A stretch of 64,000 nt of DNA from Limnoglobus roseus (GCF_008254045.1 NZ_CP042425.1:8260163-8324162), one strand, 5' to 3'. Shown: positions 1 to 8,183, counted from the stretch's first letter. Translations and numbers: made by a program. The notes: generated from the sequence alone by a model not told the origin.

Positions 1-159
1 ATTGTGGTGCGAAGCGACCACCGCGAGCGTCCAGACGACGGTTCGCACCACCAGCCACGCGGCCAGGAGTAGGCGGAGGCGGGCGGCCTCGCCGGGAACG
101 CGGCCGGTTCCGGTAATCCAGTCGGCGAGGCGGGACGTGGGTCGGAGGTTCGCGATCAT
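1..159 (-). CDS. Partial membrane protein, N-terminal 53 residues only
   Basis: An ATG at 159 on the minus strand opens a frame that runs without a stop to the window edge, so only the N-terminus is visible. After a short polar stretch (about residues 1-27) comes a hydrophobic helix (about residues 28-50, containing LLLAAWLVVRTVVW), as in the first membrane helix of a polytopic protein. It lies upstream, on the same strand, of nothing else in the window. It starts 41 bases beyond the stop of the lipoprotein-like gene at 200-1462, so the two may be cotranscribed. A membrane glycosyltransferase or mannosyltransferase would suit the nearby glycan genes, but nothing in these 53 residues proves that. 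Confidence 0.55.
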   Translation of the reverse strand, partial: MIANLRPTSRLADWITGTGRVPGEAARLRLLLAAWLVVRTVVWTLAVVASHHN

Positions 160-199
160 GGGACGACTCGGGCGGATTCGAACTCGGCGCGGGCAAGCC

Positions 200-1462
200 T
201 TACGGCCCGCCGAGCGGCAGTGTGAGGATCGGGGCCGTGGTCGCCTTCGCCCCGAGTTCGAGCCGGGACAATTCCACGAGCAGGTTGAACGTCGCCATCG
301 TGTCGCGGTCCCGCTTGTCGATGTAGAACCAGTACCCCTGGTAGCGGATTGCGACGTGGGCGAAGGGCGGCGGCTTCTTGCCGTCGGCCCAGCACACCTT
401 GAACAACCCCTCGAACACCGGCCGCCAGTCGAAGGGCGTGCCGTCTGCCTGAACCGTCTGCGGTGCGATCCCGGAAGTCGCGTGGCACGGCGGAACCGTC
501 ACACCGTTGGCCACGAAGAACAATACCTGCAACAGCGACCGCGTCTCCATGTCGAGCGTGTCCAGCCCGGCAGCCGGTGTGCCTTCCAGGAACGGGTCAA
601 GCTTCTCGGTCGTCAACTCGAAGGTCCGTTTCTTCGGGTCGAGCTTGAAAGTGCGGCAAAAGGTGGCGAAGTCCGAGTCAGTGTCGCCCACCTTGCCCAC
701 GCGGAGAAGGGGGTGAACTTTCTTCTTCACGACCGCCCACCGGCCCTTGTCGTCCCGCCGGTACTCCATGCCGGCCTTCGCCGCTTCCACCGCCGCGGTC
801 GGGGTGTTGTCGCCGGCGTCAACGCCGTCGGTGAGTTTCTCGTCCTGCTCCTGGTTGTACAAGACCGCCTGCCCGCGGTCGGACAGCCGTTGCAGGGCGG
901 ACACCCCGTTCAGGAATTCGCCGTAGTCCGGCGGCATCCGCGGCGTCGGCCCGCTCGCCGATTGGGCGTTCGAGACCCAGTTCAGGTTTTCCAGGTACAG
1001 GCGGAAGACCGTCGAGACGGGCCAGGTCGTCTTGGCAAGGTAGGTGATGCCGTCGAGGGTGATCGGCGTGAAGAGGCGTCGGGTGAATTCCTGGTCGTCG
1101 ATCGGCGTGTACGAGAGTGTCGGCCGGATGGCCCGCGAGAACTCCGCCTGCGGCAACACGGAGCCGCGGTAACTGCCCAAATCCCCGGCCCCCGCCGAGG
1201 TGAAGAACGGGATCGCCTTGAGGCTGCTGACGATTTCCTGCTGGTCGGCGATGTTGGCAATCGACAGACTGCTCGGCGTATCGGTGTACCGCAGGCGGAC
1301 GATGTTGAGCAAGAGTTGCTGTTCAGTCGTCGCCTTGACGGCCTCGTTGTAGCGTAGCCGCCCCTGCTCGATGGTGCGCGGCCCGAGCGTGCAGCCCGGC
1401 CCCATCGTGGCAAGAATCGCCACGATCAGGGGGCACAGGTCCGATCGGCGGCGCGAAGACAT
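200..1462 (-). CDS. Putative secreted lipoprotein of unknown function
   Basis: This 420-residue protein starts with a basic segment, a hydrophobic stretch (about residues 10-21) and a cysteine at about residue 24 (GPGC). That resembles a lipoprotein signal with a weak lipobox. The mature part has no domain I recognise. It is long, soluble-looking and includes a repeated-helix-like early region (EQQLLLNIVRLRYTD). Sequences with this opening in planctomycetes are usually annotated as hypothetical. A long open frame lies antisense on the plus strand (2-1357), but its composition is arginine and histidine rich, as expected for a shadow. It lies 49 bases beyond the araD stop and may be the tail of that operon. 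Confidence 0.8.
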   Translation of the reverse strand: MSSRRRSDLCPLIVAILATMGPGCTLGPRTIEQGRLRYNEAVKATTEQQLLLNIVRLRYTDTPSSLSIANIADQQEIVSSLKAIPFFTSAGAGDLGSYRGSVLPQAEFSRAIRPTLSYTPIDDQEFTRRLFTPITLDGITYLAKTTWPVSTVFRLYLENLNWVSNAQSASGPTPRMPPDYGEFLNGVSALQRLSDRGQAVLYNQEQDEKLTDGVDAGDNTPTAAVEAAKAGMEYRRDDKGRWAVVKKKVHPLLRVGKVGDTDSDFATFCRTFKLDPKKRTFELTTEKLDPFLEGTPAAGLDTLDMETRSLLQVLFFVANGVTVPPCHATSGIAPQTVQADGTPFDWRPVFEGLFKVCWADGKKPPPFAHVAIRYQGYWFYIDKRDRDTMATFNLLVELSRLELGAKATTAPILTLPLGGP

Positions 1463-1511
1463 GCCGGTTGTATCGACTGTCGCGACGGCGGGGCTGAAGG
1501 GAATGCGAATC

Positions 1512-2198
1512 TCACCCCGCTTGCTTCAGCGGCAGCGGCAAGATCGACGGCTGTTGGCCGTAGCGGTTCTGGTAGCGGTCGAACCATTTCCGCGCCTCTT
1601 CCTCCGGCAGTGCTTGCGGTTGGCCGAGTTGGTGGGCGAGGAACACCGTCTTCGCCACGTCTTCAACCATCACGGCCGCCTTCAGCGCGGCCTTGCCCGT
1701 CGGCCCCCAGGCGAACACGCCGTGGTTGCCGAGCAGGATCGCGGGGGCGGTGTTGCGGTAGCGGAGGATCGCCCGGCCGATTTCGTCGTCCTCGTTGCCG
1801 ACGTAGGGAGCGCACGGAACCTCGCCGCCGAACTCGTCGGCGATGGCCGTCAGGCAGAGCGGGATCGGCTTCAGGCACGCGGCGAACGCTGTCGCGTAGT
1901 TGCTGTGCGTGTGGATGACGCTCCGCACGTCCGGCAGGTTCCGGTAGAGGAACAGGTGGTGCGGCAGGTCCACGCTCGGCTTGTTCGACCCGAACACCCG
2001 GCCGGTGCGGACGTCCACCTCCACCACCTCCGACGGGGTGATGCGGTCGTAGTCCATGCCAGAGGGTTTGATGAACAGCTTTCCCGAGTCCGGGTCGTAC
2101 ACCGAGGCGTTGCCCGAGTGCATCGTCACCAATCCGGCGGCCGGCAGCGCCCGGTTCAGCGCGGCCGTCTGCTCGCGGAGTTCCAATTCGTGTGCCAT
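1512..2198 (-). CDS. araD: L-ribulose-5-phosphate 4-epimerase (class II aldolase fold)
   Basis: This cytosolic zinc enzyme would interconvert L-ribulose 5-phosphate and D-xylulose 5-phosphate. The 228-residue product is close to the usual 231. It shows the family's substrate loop GNAS and KPSG near the N-terminus, the metal-binding HTHS, and the later NHGVFAWG segment. The C-terminus ends with a YQNRYGQ-like tail, as in AraD. The ATG at 2198 was chosen because a GAGGAG ribosome site lies about 8 bases upstream. The frame stays open further upstream, inside the glycosyltransferase gene, but that extension is not coding. Only two bases separate it from the upstream GT2 gene, so they are cotranscribed. 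Its placement in a glycan cluster suggests pentulose-phosphate supply rather than arabinose catabolism. A fuculose-phosphate aldolase relative is a weaker alternative. Confidence 0.85.
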   Translation of the reverse strand: MAHELELREQTAALNRALPAAGLVTMHSGNASVYDPDSGKLFIKPSGMDYDRITPSEVVEVDVRTGRVFGSNKPSVDLPHHLFLYRNLPDVRSVIHTHSNYATAFAACLKPIPLCLTAIADEFGGEVPCAPYVGNEDDEIGRAILRYRNTAPAILLGNHGVFAWGPTGKAALKAAVMVEDVAKTVFLAHQLGQPQALPEEEARKWFDRYQNRYGQQPSILPLPLKQAG

Positions 2199-2200
2199 GT

Positions 2201-2962
2201 TCAATCTCCTCGGCCGTGGACGACGGCCCGCGCCTTGACGGGAATCGGGTTCAGGCTCAGCCCGCGGCGGAGCGCCAGGATGTACCGGAAGGTCCGCTTC
2301 GTGAGCTTGTACTTGCCCCGCAGCGAGCCGCCGCCCTTCGCCTCGCCGGCTTCCCGCTTGGCGAAGACCACGGGCAGTTCGATCACCTTCAGCCCGGCCT
2401 TCTTGGCCGAGTAGAGGACGTACAGGTCGAGCGCGAAGTCGTCCGGCGGGGTGGTCAGACTTTCGAAGAACGAGCGGTGGAACATCTTCGGCTGAGCGTT
2501 GATGTCGTTGAGCCACGTGCCGAGGGCGGCCGACGCGACGAGCGACATGCCGCCGGTGAACAGGGCGTCGAAGAAGTTCCGCCCGATGCGGCGGCCGCGG
2601 AGGAAGCAGTGCTCCGCGTCGGGTTCGGCCTGTAACTTGTCGAAGCCGACCATCAGGTCATTCGGATCGGTCTGCAAGTCGGCGTGAGTCCAACCGAGGA
2701 ACTCGCCGCGGACCGCCCGCAACCCCGAAGTGATGCCGAAGCCGTAGCCGCGGTTCACCGGCACCCGCACCATCCGGGCGAAGCGGTTCTGCGGCTTTGC
2801 CAGTTCTTCCGCGAACACTTCCGCCGAGCCGTCGGTCGAACCGTTATCGACGAGGATGACTTCCACGTCCGGCCGCGACCCGACCACTGTGCGGAATCGT
2901 TCCAGCAACCGCGGCAGGTTCGGCTTCTCGTTGTAACAGGGCACGATCAGCGACAGCTTCAT
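2201..2962 (-). CDS. Family 2 glycosyltransferase (dolichol-phosphate mannosyltransferase-like)
   Basis: This 253-residue inverting glycosyltransferase would move a nucleotide-activated sugar to a lipid phosphate or growing glycan on the inner face of the membrane. The GT2 signature is plain: an N-terminal SLIVPCYNE, then VDNGSTDGS, and a metal-binding HADLQTDP in place of the usual DxD. The C-terminal part (KRTFRYILALRRG) is basic and amphipathic, with no C-terminal transmembrane pair. The ATG at 2962 gives the normal GT2 start. Upstream extension to 3016 would overlap the divergent gene. It heads a two-gene unit with araD. Its 51-base gap to the divergent 3015 gene must hold both promoters. 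Confidence 0.85.
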   Translation of the reverse strand: MKLSLIVPCYNEKPNLPRLLERFRTVVGSRPDVEVILVDNGSTDGSAEVFAEELAKPQNRFARMVRVPVNRGYGFGITSGLRAVRGEFLGWTHADLQTDPNDLMVGFDKLQAEPDAEHCFLRGRRIGRNFFDALFTGGMSLVASAALGTWLNDINAQPKMFHRSFFESLTTPPDDFALDLYVLYSAKKAGLKVIELPVVFAKREAGEAKGGGSLRGKYKLTKRTFRYILALRRGLSLNPIPVKARAVVHGRGD

Positions 2963-3014
2963 GATTTCTCCGTTTGGCCTTCCCACGGCCGGGCGTCTTT
3001 GCTCTAAGGCGGGC

Positions 3015-3644
3015 ATGTCTACCGCCGTCCCGTTCTTCGTCGCCCTGATGCCGGACGCGGCTATGTCGGCGACCGTCCAGGCTTACAAGGACCGCACGCG
3101 GGAACTCGTCGGCCCGCAACTGTACCTCGACGACCCGCCGCACACGACCGCCTACCTCGCGGCCTTCCCGGCCGGCTTCCCGGTCCCGGACGTGCTACGG
3201 GCGGCCGCGATCCCGGCCCCACCGCAAGTTCGCACGAACGGCTGGCACAGTTGGGTCGGCGACCCGCTCACCGGGCGGAACACGCTCGTCTGTGCCATCG
3301 CCCAGGCCGACAAGCCGGCTCTCCGCCGCGTTCAACGGCAGGTGGCAGATGCCCTCGCCCCGCATCGCGATCTCGCCACCACCGAGGCGCGATTCGCCGG
3401 CCGGTTCGATGCCCTCACGCCGCAACAGCGGGAGAACGTCCGCAGCGTCGGCTTCCCGTTCCTCGGCGACGGCTGGGAGCCGCACGTCACCATCGCGTCG
3501 ATCCTGCCCGAACACTGGCCGACCGTGATCGGCGAATTCGAATCGCGACCGCCGGGCGAGGTCTTCCACTACGCACGGCTCGATGTCTTCGAACTCCACG
3601 GCGTCGAGCCGGTGCTGCGGGGAAGCTACGACTTCCCGCGATGA
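3015..3644 (+). CDS. 2'-5' RNA ligase-like 2H phosphoesterase
   Basis: The 209-residue product has two H-x-[ST] motifs spaced as in 2H phosphoesterases: HTTAYL at about residues 35-40, and HVTIAS at about residue 160. The family opens 2',3'-cyclic phosphates or makes 2'-5' linkages in RNA-like substrates. The physiological substrate is not predictable. The ATG at 3015 follows an AAGGCGG-type ribosome site; an upstream in-frame extension (2961) lacks family similarity. It is alone on the plus strand between two minus-strand glycan genes and converges with the GDPD-like gene, whose stop is only three bases away. Confidence 0.75.
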   Translation: MSTAVPFFVALMPDAAMSATVQAYKDRTRELVGPQLYLDDPPHTTAYLAAFPAGFPVPDVLRAAAIPAPPQVRTNGWHSWVGDPLTGRNTLVCAIAQADKPALRRVQRQVADALAPHRDLATTEARFAGRFDALTPQQRENVRSVGFPFLGDGWEPHVTIASILPEHWPTVIGEFESRPPGEVFHYARLDVFELHGVEPVLRGSYDFPR

Positions 3645-3647
3645 ATC

Positions 3648-4247
3648 TCACGCCGCCCGACGCACTTCGGTCTGTCGCCACAGGTCGGGCCGCTTCGTGC
3701 AGATCGCGTCCATCGGGAACGGGGCCAGTTCGCGGGCGTAGTCGGCGATCGTCTCAACCGGCCGGCCCTGCAACTCCGGCGACACCGCACAGAGTTTGAA
3801 CGACGCCTTCAGCTTCGCGTAACTCGCCGGGTCGAGCGGCATTCGCGTGAAGCAATCGACCCACACCCAGTCCACTTGCCCCGCCAGTGCCAAACAGCCT
3901 TCGATCGGCTCGTACTCCGAGAACCGGACCGCGATCTTCCGCTCGCCGTTGCGGTTCAGCAGGCGGATCATCGGGAACGAGCAGTCGAGGAAGAAGTAGT
4001 CGGTGATGCCGCGTTGCTTCAGTACGTCGAGGATGCGGAGTTCGATCCGCTCGCTCTTCACGTTGAGGATGATCGTGCCGTGGCGGTAGTCGTTCAGCCA
4101 CGTCTCGAAGTCCTCGCCGTCGCCGAACGGATCGTGCTGGAGGATCAGCCGTTCGCCGCGGTCGCGGAGGTCGATCTCCAGGCCGTACTCGCTCGGCACG
4201 GTGCGGAGTTGGGCTGCGGTGTTCACCCGGTGCGCGATGTAGTTCAT
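3648..4247 (-). CDS. Glycerophosphodiester phosphodiesterase-like protein
   Basis: The 199-residue TIM-barrel-like protein keeps the N-terminal GDPD residues: His at AHR (residue 6), a Glu and an Asp in LEIDLRD (about 24 and 26), and His in LQHDPF (about 38). Members hydrolyse phosphodiesters in glycerophospho compounds or teichoic-acid-like glycans. It is shorter than classic GDPD enzymes (about 240-300), so the C-terminal barrel strands are trimmed. Its ATG overlaps the stop of the upstream GtrA gene (ATGA), indicating translational coupling. It ends the operon descending from 7991. The role is probably in processing a phosphodiester-linked glycan or its precursor (inference). Confidence 0.7.
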   Translation of the reverse strand: MNYIAHRVNTAAQLRTVPSEYGLEIDLRDRGERLILQHDPFGDGEDFETWLNDYRHGTIILNVKSERIELRILDVLKQRGITDYFFLDCSFPMIRLLNRNGERKIAVRFSEYEPIEGCLALAGQVDWVWVDCFTRMPLDPASYAKLKASFKLCAVSPELQGRPVETIADYARELAPFPMDAICTKRPDLWRQTEVRRAA

Positions 4248-4705
4248 GCCGTCTCCCGTTGGTCGCGGTCGCGGACGGCCGCCCGGAACGCGAGCAGCCG
4301 CAGGCCGAGGTAGTTCAGCACCGTCGTCACGCCGGTCGCCGCCAAGAACGCTAAGCCGGTGGAGCCGGTCATCTCTGCGACGACCGCGTTCACGCCGACG
4401 TTGACTCCAAGCGTGACGGCGTACACGAGCAAGTACAGGATCGGTTCCGCGGCCGATCGGCGGGCCGATTCGAACGTCCAGAACTTGTTCCCGACGAAGC
4501 CGACGACGACCCCGGCGAGGTATGACACCGCCTTCGCGGCGTGCGGCGAGAGCGATCCCGCCAGCAGTTGGAACACGGCGAAGTCCACGGCCACGCTCGT
4601 GCAACCGATCACGCCGAACCGCAGCAACCGCCGCCGCTCTGCCCCGCTAGGCGGCCTGGCGACCGCGAAAGTGCCGTTCCCAGCGAAGGTAGTCTTCGTA
4701 GTCAT
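4244..4705 (-). CDS. GtrA-family membrane protein
   Basis: The 153-residue protein has four predicted membrane helices and typical GtrA sequence: LLRFGVIGCTSVAVDF in the first helix and GFVGNKFWTF after the second. GtrA proteins are thought to help flip or move lipid-linked sugars across the inner membrane and often sit next to GT2 enzymes. The first 20 residues are polar and overlap the upstream nucleotidyltransferase gene by 59 bases. No other in-frame start lies ahead of the conserved first helix, so the ATG at 4705 is kept. Its stop overlaps the next gene's start. It is the second GtrA domain of this cluster (the other is fused to an epimerase). Confidence 0.85.
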   Translation of the reverse strand: MTTKTTFAGNGTFAVARPPSGAERRRLLRFGVIGCTSVAVDFAVFQLLAGSLSPHAAKAVSYLAGVVVGFVGNKFWTFESARRSAAEPILYLLVYAVTLGVNVGVNAVVAEMTGSTGLAFLAATGVTTVLNYLGLRLLAFRAAVRDRDQRETA

Positions 4706-5411
4706 CCGGCGTTCCCCATCCGATGTACTTGTCCACGTCGAAGGCCCGCACGCCCCGCCCGTCCTGAATCAGCACGTTCGGCACGCTGTCCAGGTAGAAC
4801 TCGTTGTTCACCCGTTGGTCGAGGGCGATCAGGCCGTCGATCCCCTCGGCCATTAGACCGGCCGTGCGGAACCAGAAGGTGCCCGTCACCGCCCGATCGC
4901 GGAGCGGCATCGCTGATATCGGCTTTTTGACCGACACCACGCGAACGTCATCCGCGTCGCTGCGGACCCAGCCCCATGCTTCCGGCCGAATCAGCACCCG
5001 CGGGTCGTTGCGGAAGGTCCACACGACCGCGTCGGTCGCCGGATCGGCGACAAGTTTGTCCCACGCCGCCGCGTCGTAGACCTGCGTGCTATCGCACGCG
5101 GCCACCAGCACCGGCTGATCCGGGTCAAGATGGTCCGACGCCAACCGCGTGCTGCACGCTTGACCGGCGGTCAGTCCCGGCGCGACTACGACGACCGCCC
5201 CGGGAATCAGCCGCTCCAGTTCCGCCCGCAGGGGGAAGCGCTGGACGTGTTCCGGATGGCAGATCAGCACCGTGCGGTCGGCCGGCGGAAGGTTCCGGGC
5301 CACGCGGACGACCATGGCGAGGCCGCCGACCGGGATGAGCGGCTTCGGCAGGGCGTACCCGGCGTCCGCGAACCGTTGGCCCAGGCCGGCCATGGGGATG
5401 ACGAGTTGCAT
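4647..5411 (-). CDS. Sugar-phosphate nucleotidyltransferase
   Basis: This 254-residue enzyme would activate a sugar or polyol phosphate with an NTP. The N-terminus has the diagnostic signature MQLVIPMAGLGQRF followed by PKPLIPVGG, and a later metal-binding Asp in VAACDSTQVY. The C-terminal part (ITxWGTPDD-like GWGTPDDYEDYL) matches the capsule-type branch of the family rather than glucose-1-phosphate thymidylyltransferases. The ATG at 5411 shares one base with the stop of the preceding fusion gene (TGATG). The substrate is unknown. Given the epimerases around it, a pentose or polyol phosphate is conceivable (inference). Confidence 0.82.
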   Translation of the reverse strand: MQLVIPMAGLGQRFADAGYALPKPLIPVGGLAMVVRVARNLPPADRTVLICHPEHVQRFPLRAELERLIPGAVVVVAPGLTAGQACSTRLASDHLDPDQPVLVAACDSTQVYDAAAWDKLVADPATDAVVWTFRNDPRVLIRPEAWGWVRSDADDVRVVSVKKPISAMPLRDRAVTGTFWFRTAGLMAEGIDGLIALDQRVNNEFYLDSVPNVLIQDGRGVRAFDVDKYIGWGTPDDYEDYLRWERHFRGRQAA

Positions 5412-6910
5412 CAGGCCGCCTTTCGGAGCGATTGAGGTTCCCAAGCCGCGAACATCTCGGCTTCCACCGCCTCGGGGATGTCCACGAACAGGCCGTCGGT
5501 CTTCGTCTGAATGAACGTGATCGGGGCCACGTGCGGCACCCGCAGGCGGTGCCACTCTTCCGCCGACACGCCGAGCGTTTGCCCGACGAGGCAGCGGATG
5601 ACGACGTTGTGCGTGCATGTCAGGGTCGCACCGCGGGCGGAACCCCACACGTCGCGGGCGAACGCCTGAACGCGGGCCGACACGTCGGCGACCGATTCGC
5701 CGTCGGGCAACTGCGGGTCTTGTTTGTCGGCCCACCCCCGGAAGACCTCGGGGAAGCGCGACCGTGCCTGCGCGACCGTCAGCCCTTCAAGCCCGCCGTA
5801 GTCGATCTCTTGTAGCCGGTCGTCGAGAATCAGCGGGCCGTCGGTCAGGGCGGCAGCCGTCTGCCGGGCACGGGTGGCCGGCGACGTGTAGACCCACGCC
5901 GGGTTGAGTTCGCTCACCACCCGCGTGGCCTCGACCATGTCCGCTGCCCGAATCGGCATCACCGGCGAGTCCGACCGGCCCTGGAAAATCACGGCGTCGC
6001 CGACGCCAGCGTTCAGCTTCGTCGGCGCGTGCCGGACCACGACGTGCCGGGTGCTCGTCTCGTGGAAGACGCGGCGGAACTGCGATTCCAGGGCCGCTGC
6101 GAACGCTTCGAGCGTCGATTCCAGGTCCGCCACCGGCTCGTCGAAGTCGATCCGCTTCTTCTTCGCCGCGAGGGTGCGGAAGAACGGCACGAACGTCTCC
6201 GCCCCGTCGGGGAAACGGCGGAAGTATTCCGCGAGGATCGCCTCGTTGTCTGGGGTCGTGTTCGTGCGGGTGAGCAATTTCAGGAGGTTGCCCATCAGGA
6301 ACCGCATGACGTGGTACGCGAACTCGTGCCGGTCCCGCACTGTCATCGGCTTGCCGAGCTTCTTCTCGGCATAGCCGTCGGCCGTGCAAACCAGTTCGCG
6401 GTACGACACGGTCCCCGCGCGGAGGTCGCCGAGGTAGTCTTGGATACCCCGCCGCGCGCCGAGGAAGTGCCGCGGTTGCAGGCCGAACACCGGGTAAACC
6501 TCCGCGAGCGAGAGCTTGCGGTGGACCTTCGACCGCTGCCAGTCGAGGCAGGTGAACGGGCTTTGCCGGGCGTGCCGCACGCGGGCCTCGTCGGAGTACA
6601 GCATCAAGTGCAGCACCGCCAACTTTGGCCCGTTGAACTTCAGCGGCCCGAGCGTCGGGTTCACGCGGAAGTCGTACCCGTGGCCTGCCAGCACGCCGCG
6701 GAGGGCGTCGTCGAACTCGGCCACCAGCCGTTGATAGCGGGCTTCGTGGAGGTGGTCCACGACGACGACGCAGTCGATGTCGCTGATGCCGTCCAGCGTC
6801 GGGCTGTCGACGAAGCTGCCGGTGACGGTCACGGACCGCACGAAATCGTGCCGATCGGCGACGGCCCACAGCCGGTCGAGGATTTCGGCCTTAAGCGGCT
6901 CGCCGTTCAT
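5411..6910 (-). CDS. Fusion: nucleotidyltransferase domain plus histidine phosphatase domain
   Basis: The 499-residue protein joins two enzymes. Residues about 1-110 form a Pol-beta-type nucleotidyltransferase with GS (31-32) and the metal motif SDID (43-46). A helical linker follows. From about residue 288 to the end is a phosphoglycerate-mutase-like histidine phosphatase: catalytic RHAPT, TSPATRARQTA, the acid/base glutamate in LQEIDYGGLEG, and the second histidine in CTHNVVIR. All catalytic residues are kept in both. It starts inside the end of the preceding gene (20-base overlap), so translation is coupled. Such a pair could add a nucleotide and remove a phosphate in an activated-sugar pathway (inference). 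Confidence 0.82.
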   Translation of the reverse strand: MNGEPLKAEILDRLWAVADRHDFVRSVTVTGSFVDSPTLDGISDIDCVVVVDHLHEARYQRLVAEFDDALRGVLAGHGYDFRVNPTLGPLKFNGPKLAVLHLMLYSDEARVRHARQSPFTCLDWQRSKVHRKLSLAEVYPVFGLQPRHFLGARRGIQDYLGDLRAGTVSYRELVCTADGYAEKKLGKPMTVRDRHEFAYHVMRFLMGNLLKLLTRTNTTPDNEAILAEYFRRFPDGAETFVPFFRTLAAKKKRIDFDEPVADLESTLEAFAAALESQFRRVFHETSTRHVVVRHAPTKLNAGVGDAVIFQGRSDSPVMPIRAADMVEATRVVSELNPAWVYTSPATRARQTAAALTDGPLILDDRLQEIDYGGLEGLTVAQARSRFPEVFRGWADKQDPQLPDGESVADVSARVQAFARDVWGSARGATLTCTHNVVIRCLVGQTLGVSAEEWHRLRVPHVAPITFIQTKTDGLFVDIPEAVEAEMFAAWEPQSLRKAA

Positions 6911-7991
6911 ACCGTGCTCCGGTGCGGAGGGTGTGGGAAATCCGCACGGGATCGCTCGCCTTCAGCACCGCACTCGCGGCGACGATGTACTTGGCGGGAA
7001 TCCGGGCGATCGTCTCGGCACTCACGCCGCCGTCGAACATGACCTCGTAGCCGTACCGCGGCCGCAAGGCGTCGAACACGTTCGCCACTTCCACCGCTTC
7101 CGGGAGCAACTGCTGCCCCGATCGGCCTGGGAAACGAATCCCCAGCACCATGACGAAATCGACGTGCGGTAGATACTGCAGCAGTTGGCCCGGCGTGACG
7201 CTGACGTGCCAGACGATGCCGACCTTCTTCCCTCGGCGGCGGCACTCCAGGAAGAGTTCGTTCAGGTCGTCTTCCGAGTCGGCGTGGAACAACACCCAGT
7301 CCACGAGATCCCACGCCTCCGGCATCCACTTCGCCGGTTGTCGGGACATCAGGTGCAGGCACACGGGAATGTCTGGCCACAGTCGCTTGGCCGTCCGCAC
7401 CTTGCTGAAGTCCACGGGGGCGGCGTCGCGGTTCATCGTCTCGTCGACGAGATCGACGTGAACGTGGTCGCAGTTGCGGCCGATCTTCAACAAGATGCGG
7501 TGAACGCGCTCTGTCGAGGAGGCGTACACGGCGATGCCGAAGTTCCGGGCCATGTGGAACGTGTACCGCCGGTGCAGCGAGTACGCGATGAGGAACAGCA
7601 CGCCGGCCGACGCCAGCCGCACGACCGGGTAGCCGAAGCCGAGGAGCGATTGCAGCCGCGACACGGCGAGCATGTTCAAGCCGAACGACAGGCCGGACAC
7701 GAGTGCGAACTGGCCGAACGCTCGAAGCATTTGCGCGTGCGGTACCCGGAAGTTGAACCGAGCGTTGCCGACGAAGCTGAACAGCAACCCGGCCCCGAAC
7801 GCCAGCCCCGAACGCAGGAGCAACGGCCAGTCCGCGGGCATCAGTTGAACCAGGACCACTTCCAACAGGATCGAGAGGAAGCCGATGACCGTGAACGCGA
7901 GGAGGTAGCGGTAGCGGTAGATCAGGTAGGACAACTGGGTATGGGTTAGCAGTCGCTTGAACCGGCGACGGCGGCGGGAGAGAAGTGACAT
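6891..7991 (-). CDS. Fusion: GtrA membrane domain plus ribulose-phosphate 3-epimerase domain
   Basis: The 366-residue protein begins with a basic segment and four membrane helices of GtrA type (about residues 28-145, with SFVGNARFNF). A ribulose-phosphate 3-epimerase-like TIM barrel follows, about residues 150-355. The barrel keeps the metal and catalytic positions: HVHVDLVDE (about 176-184), a CLHLMS histidine, and VMFDGGVSAETI. The domain would interconvert D-ribulose 5-phosphate and D-xylulose 5-phosphate at the cytoplasmic membrane face. It heads the operon that continues to 3648. A perfect 11-base inverted repeat spans its leader, ending next to the ATG. The fusion ties a lipid-sugar transport domain to pentulose-phosphate chemistry. 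Confidence 0.82.
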   Translation of the reverse strand: MSLLSRRRRRFKRLLTHTQLSYLIYRYRYLLAFTVIGFLSILLEVVLVQLMPADWPLLLRSGLAFGAGLLFSFVGNARFNFRVPHAQMLRAFGQFALVSGLSFGLNMLAVSRLQSLLGFGYPVVRLASAGVLFLIAYSLHRRYTFHMARNFGIAVYASSTERVHRILLKIGRNCDHVHVDLVDETMNRDAAPVDFSKVRTAKRLWPDIPVCLHLMSRQPAKWMPEAWDLVDWVLFHADSEDDLNELFLECRRRGKKVGIVWHVSVTPGQLLQYLPHVDFVMVLGIRFPGRSGQQLLPEAVEVANVFDALRPRYGYEVMFDGGVSAETIARIPAKYIVAASAVLKASDPVRISHTLRTGARYERRAA

Positions 7992-8049
7992 CGATAAAAG
8001 CCCCCGCCGAGAGTCAAGTCCGGGCAGACGCCCTGTGAGCTTTTATCGA
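7991..8049. promoter_or_regulatory. Inverted repeat over the leader of the glycan operon
   Basis: TCGATAAAAGC at 7991-8001 and its exact complement GCTTTTATCGA at 8039-8049 are separated by 37 bases. The inner arm touches the ATG of the GtrA/epimerase gene and covers its translation start region. It may be a regulator binding site or an RNA stem that hides the start. No regulator gene is adjacent. The rest of the gap to 8183 shows nothing else clear. Confidence 0.45.
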
Positions 8050-8183
8050 CGCCGTTGTCGGCAAAACTTGAACAACTACGGCAACTGGGGGGCGGGAATC
8101 GGAGACTGGGGAAGATTTGACGGCAATTTCGCTCCGGCGAGGCGGCGACGGCGAGCGAAATCACTCCACTGATGGCCACGAGC

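Noticed and set aside
2..1357. 451-residue plus-strand open frame at the left edge
   Set aside because: Antisense to the lipoprotein-like gene and the partial membrane gene; arginine-rich, no ribosome site.
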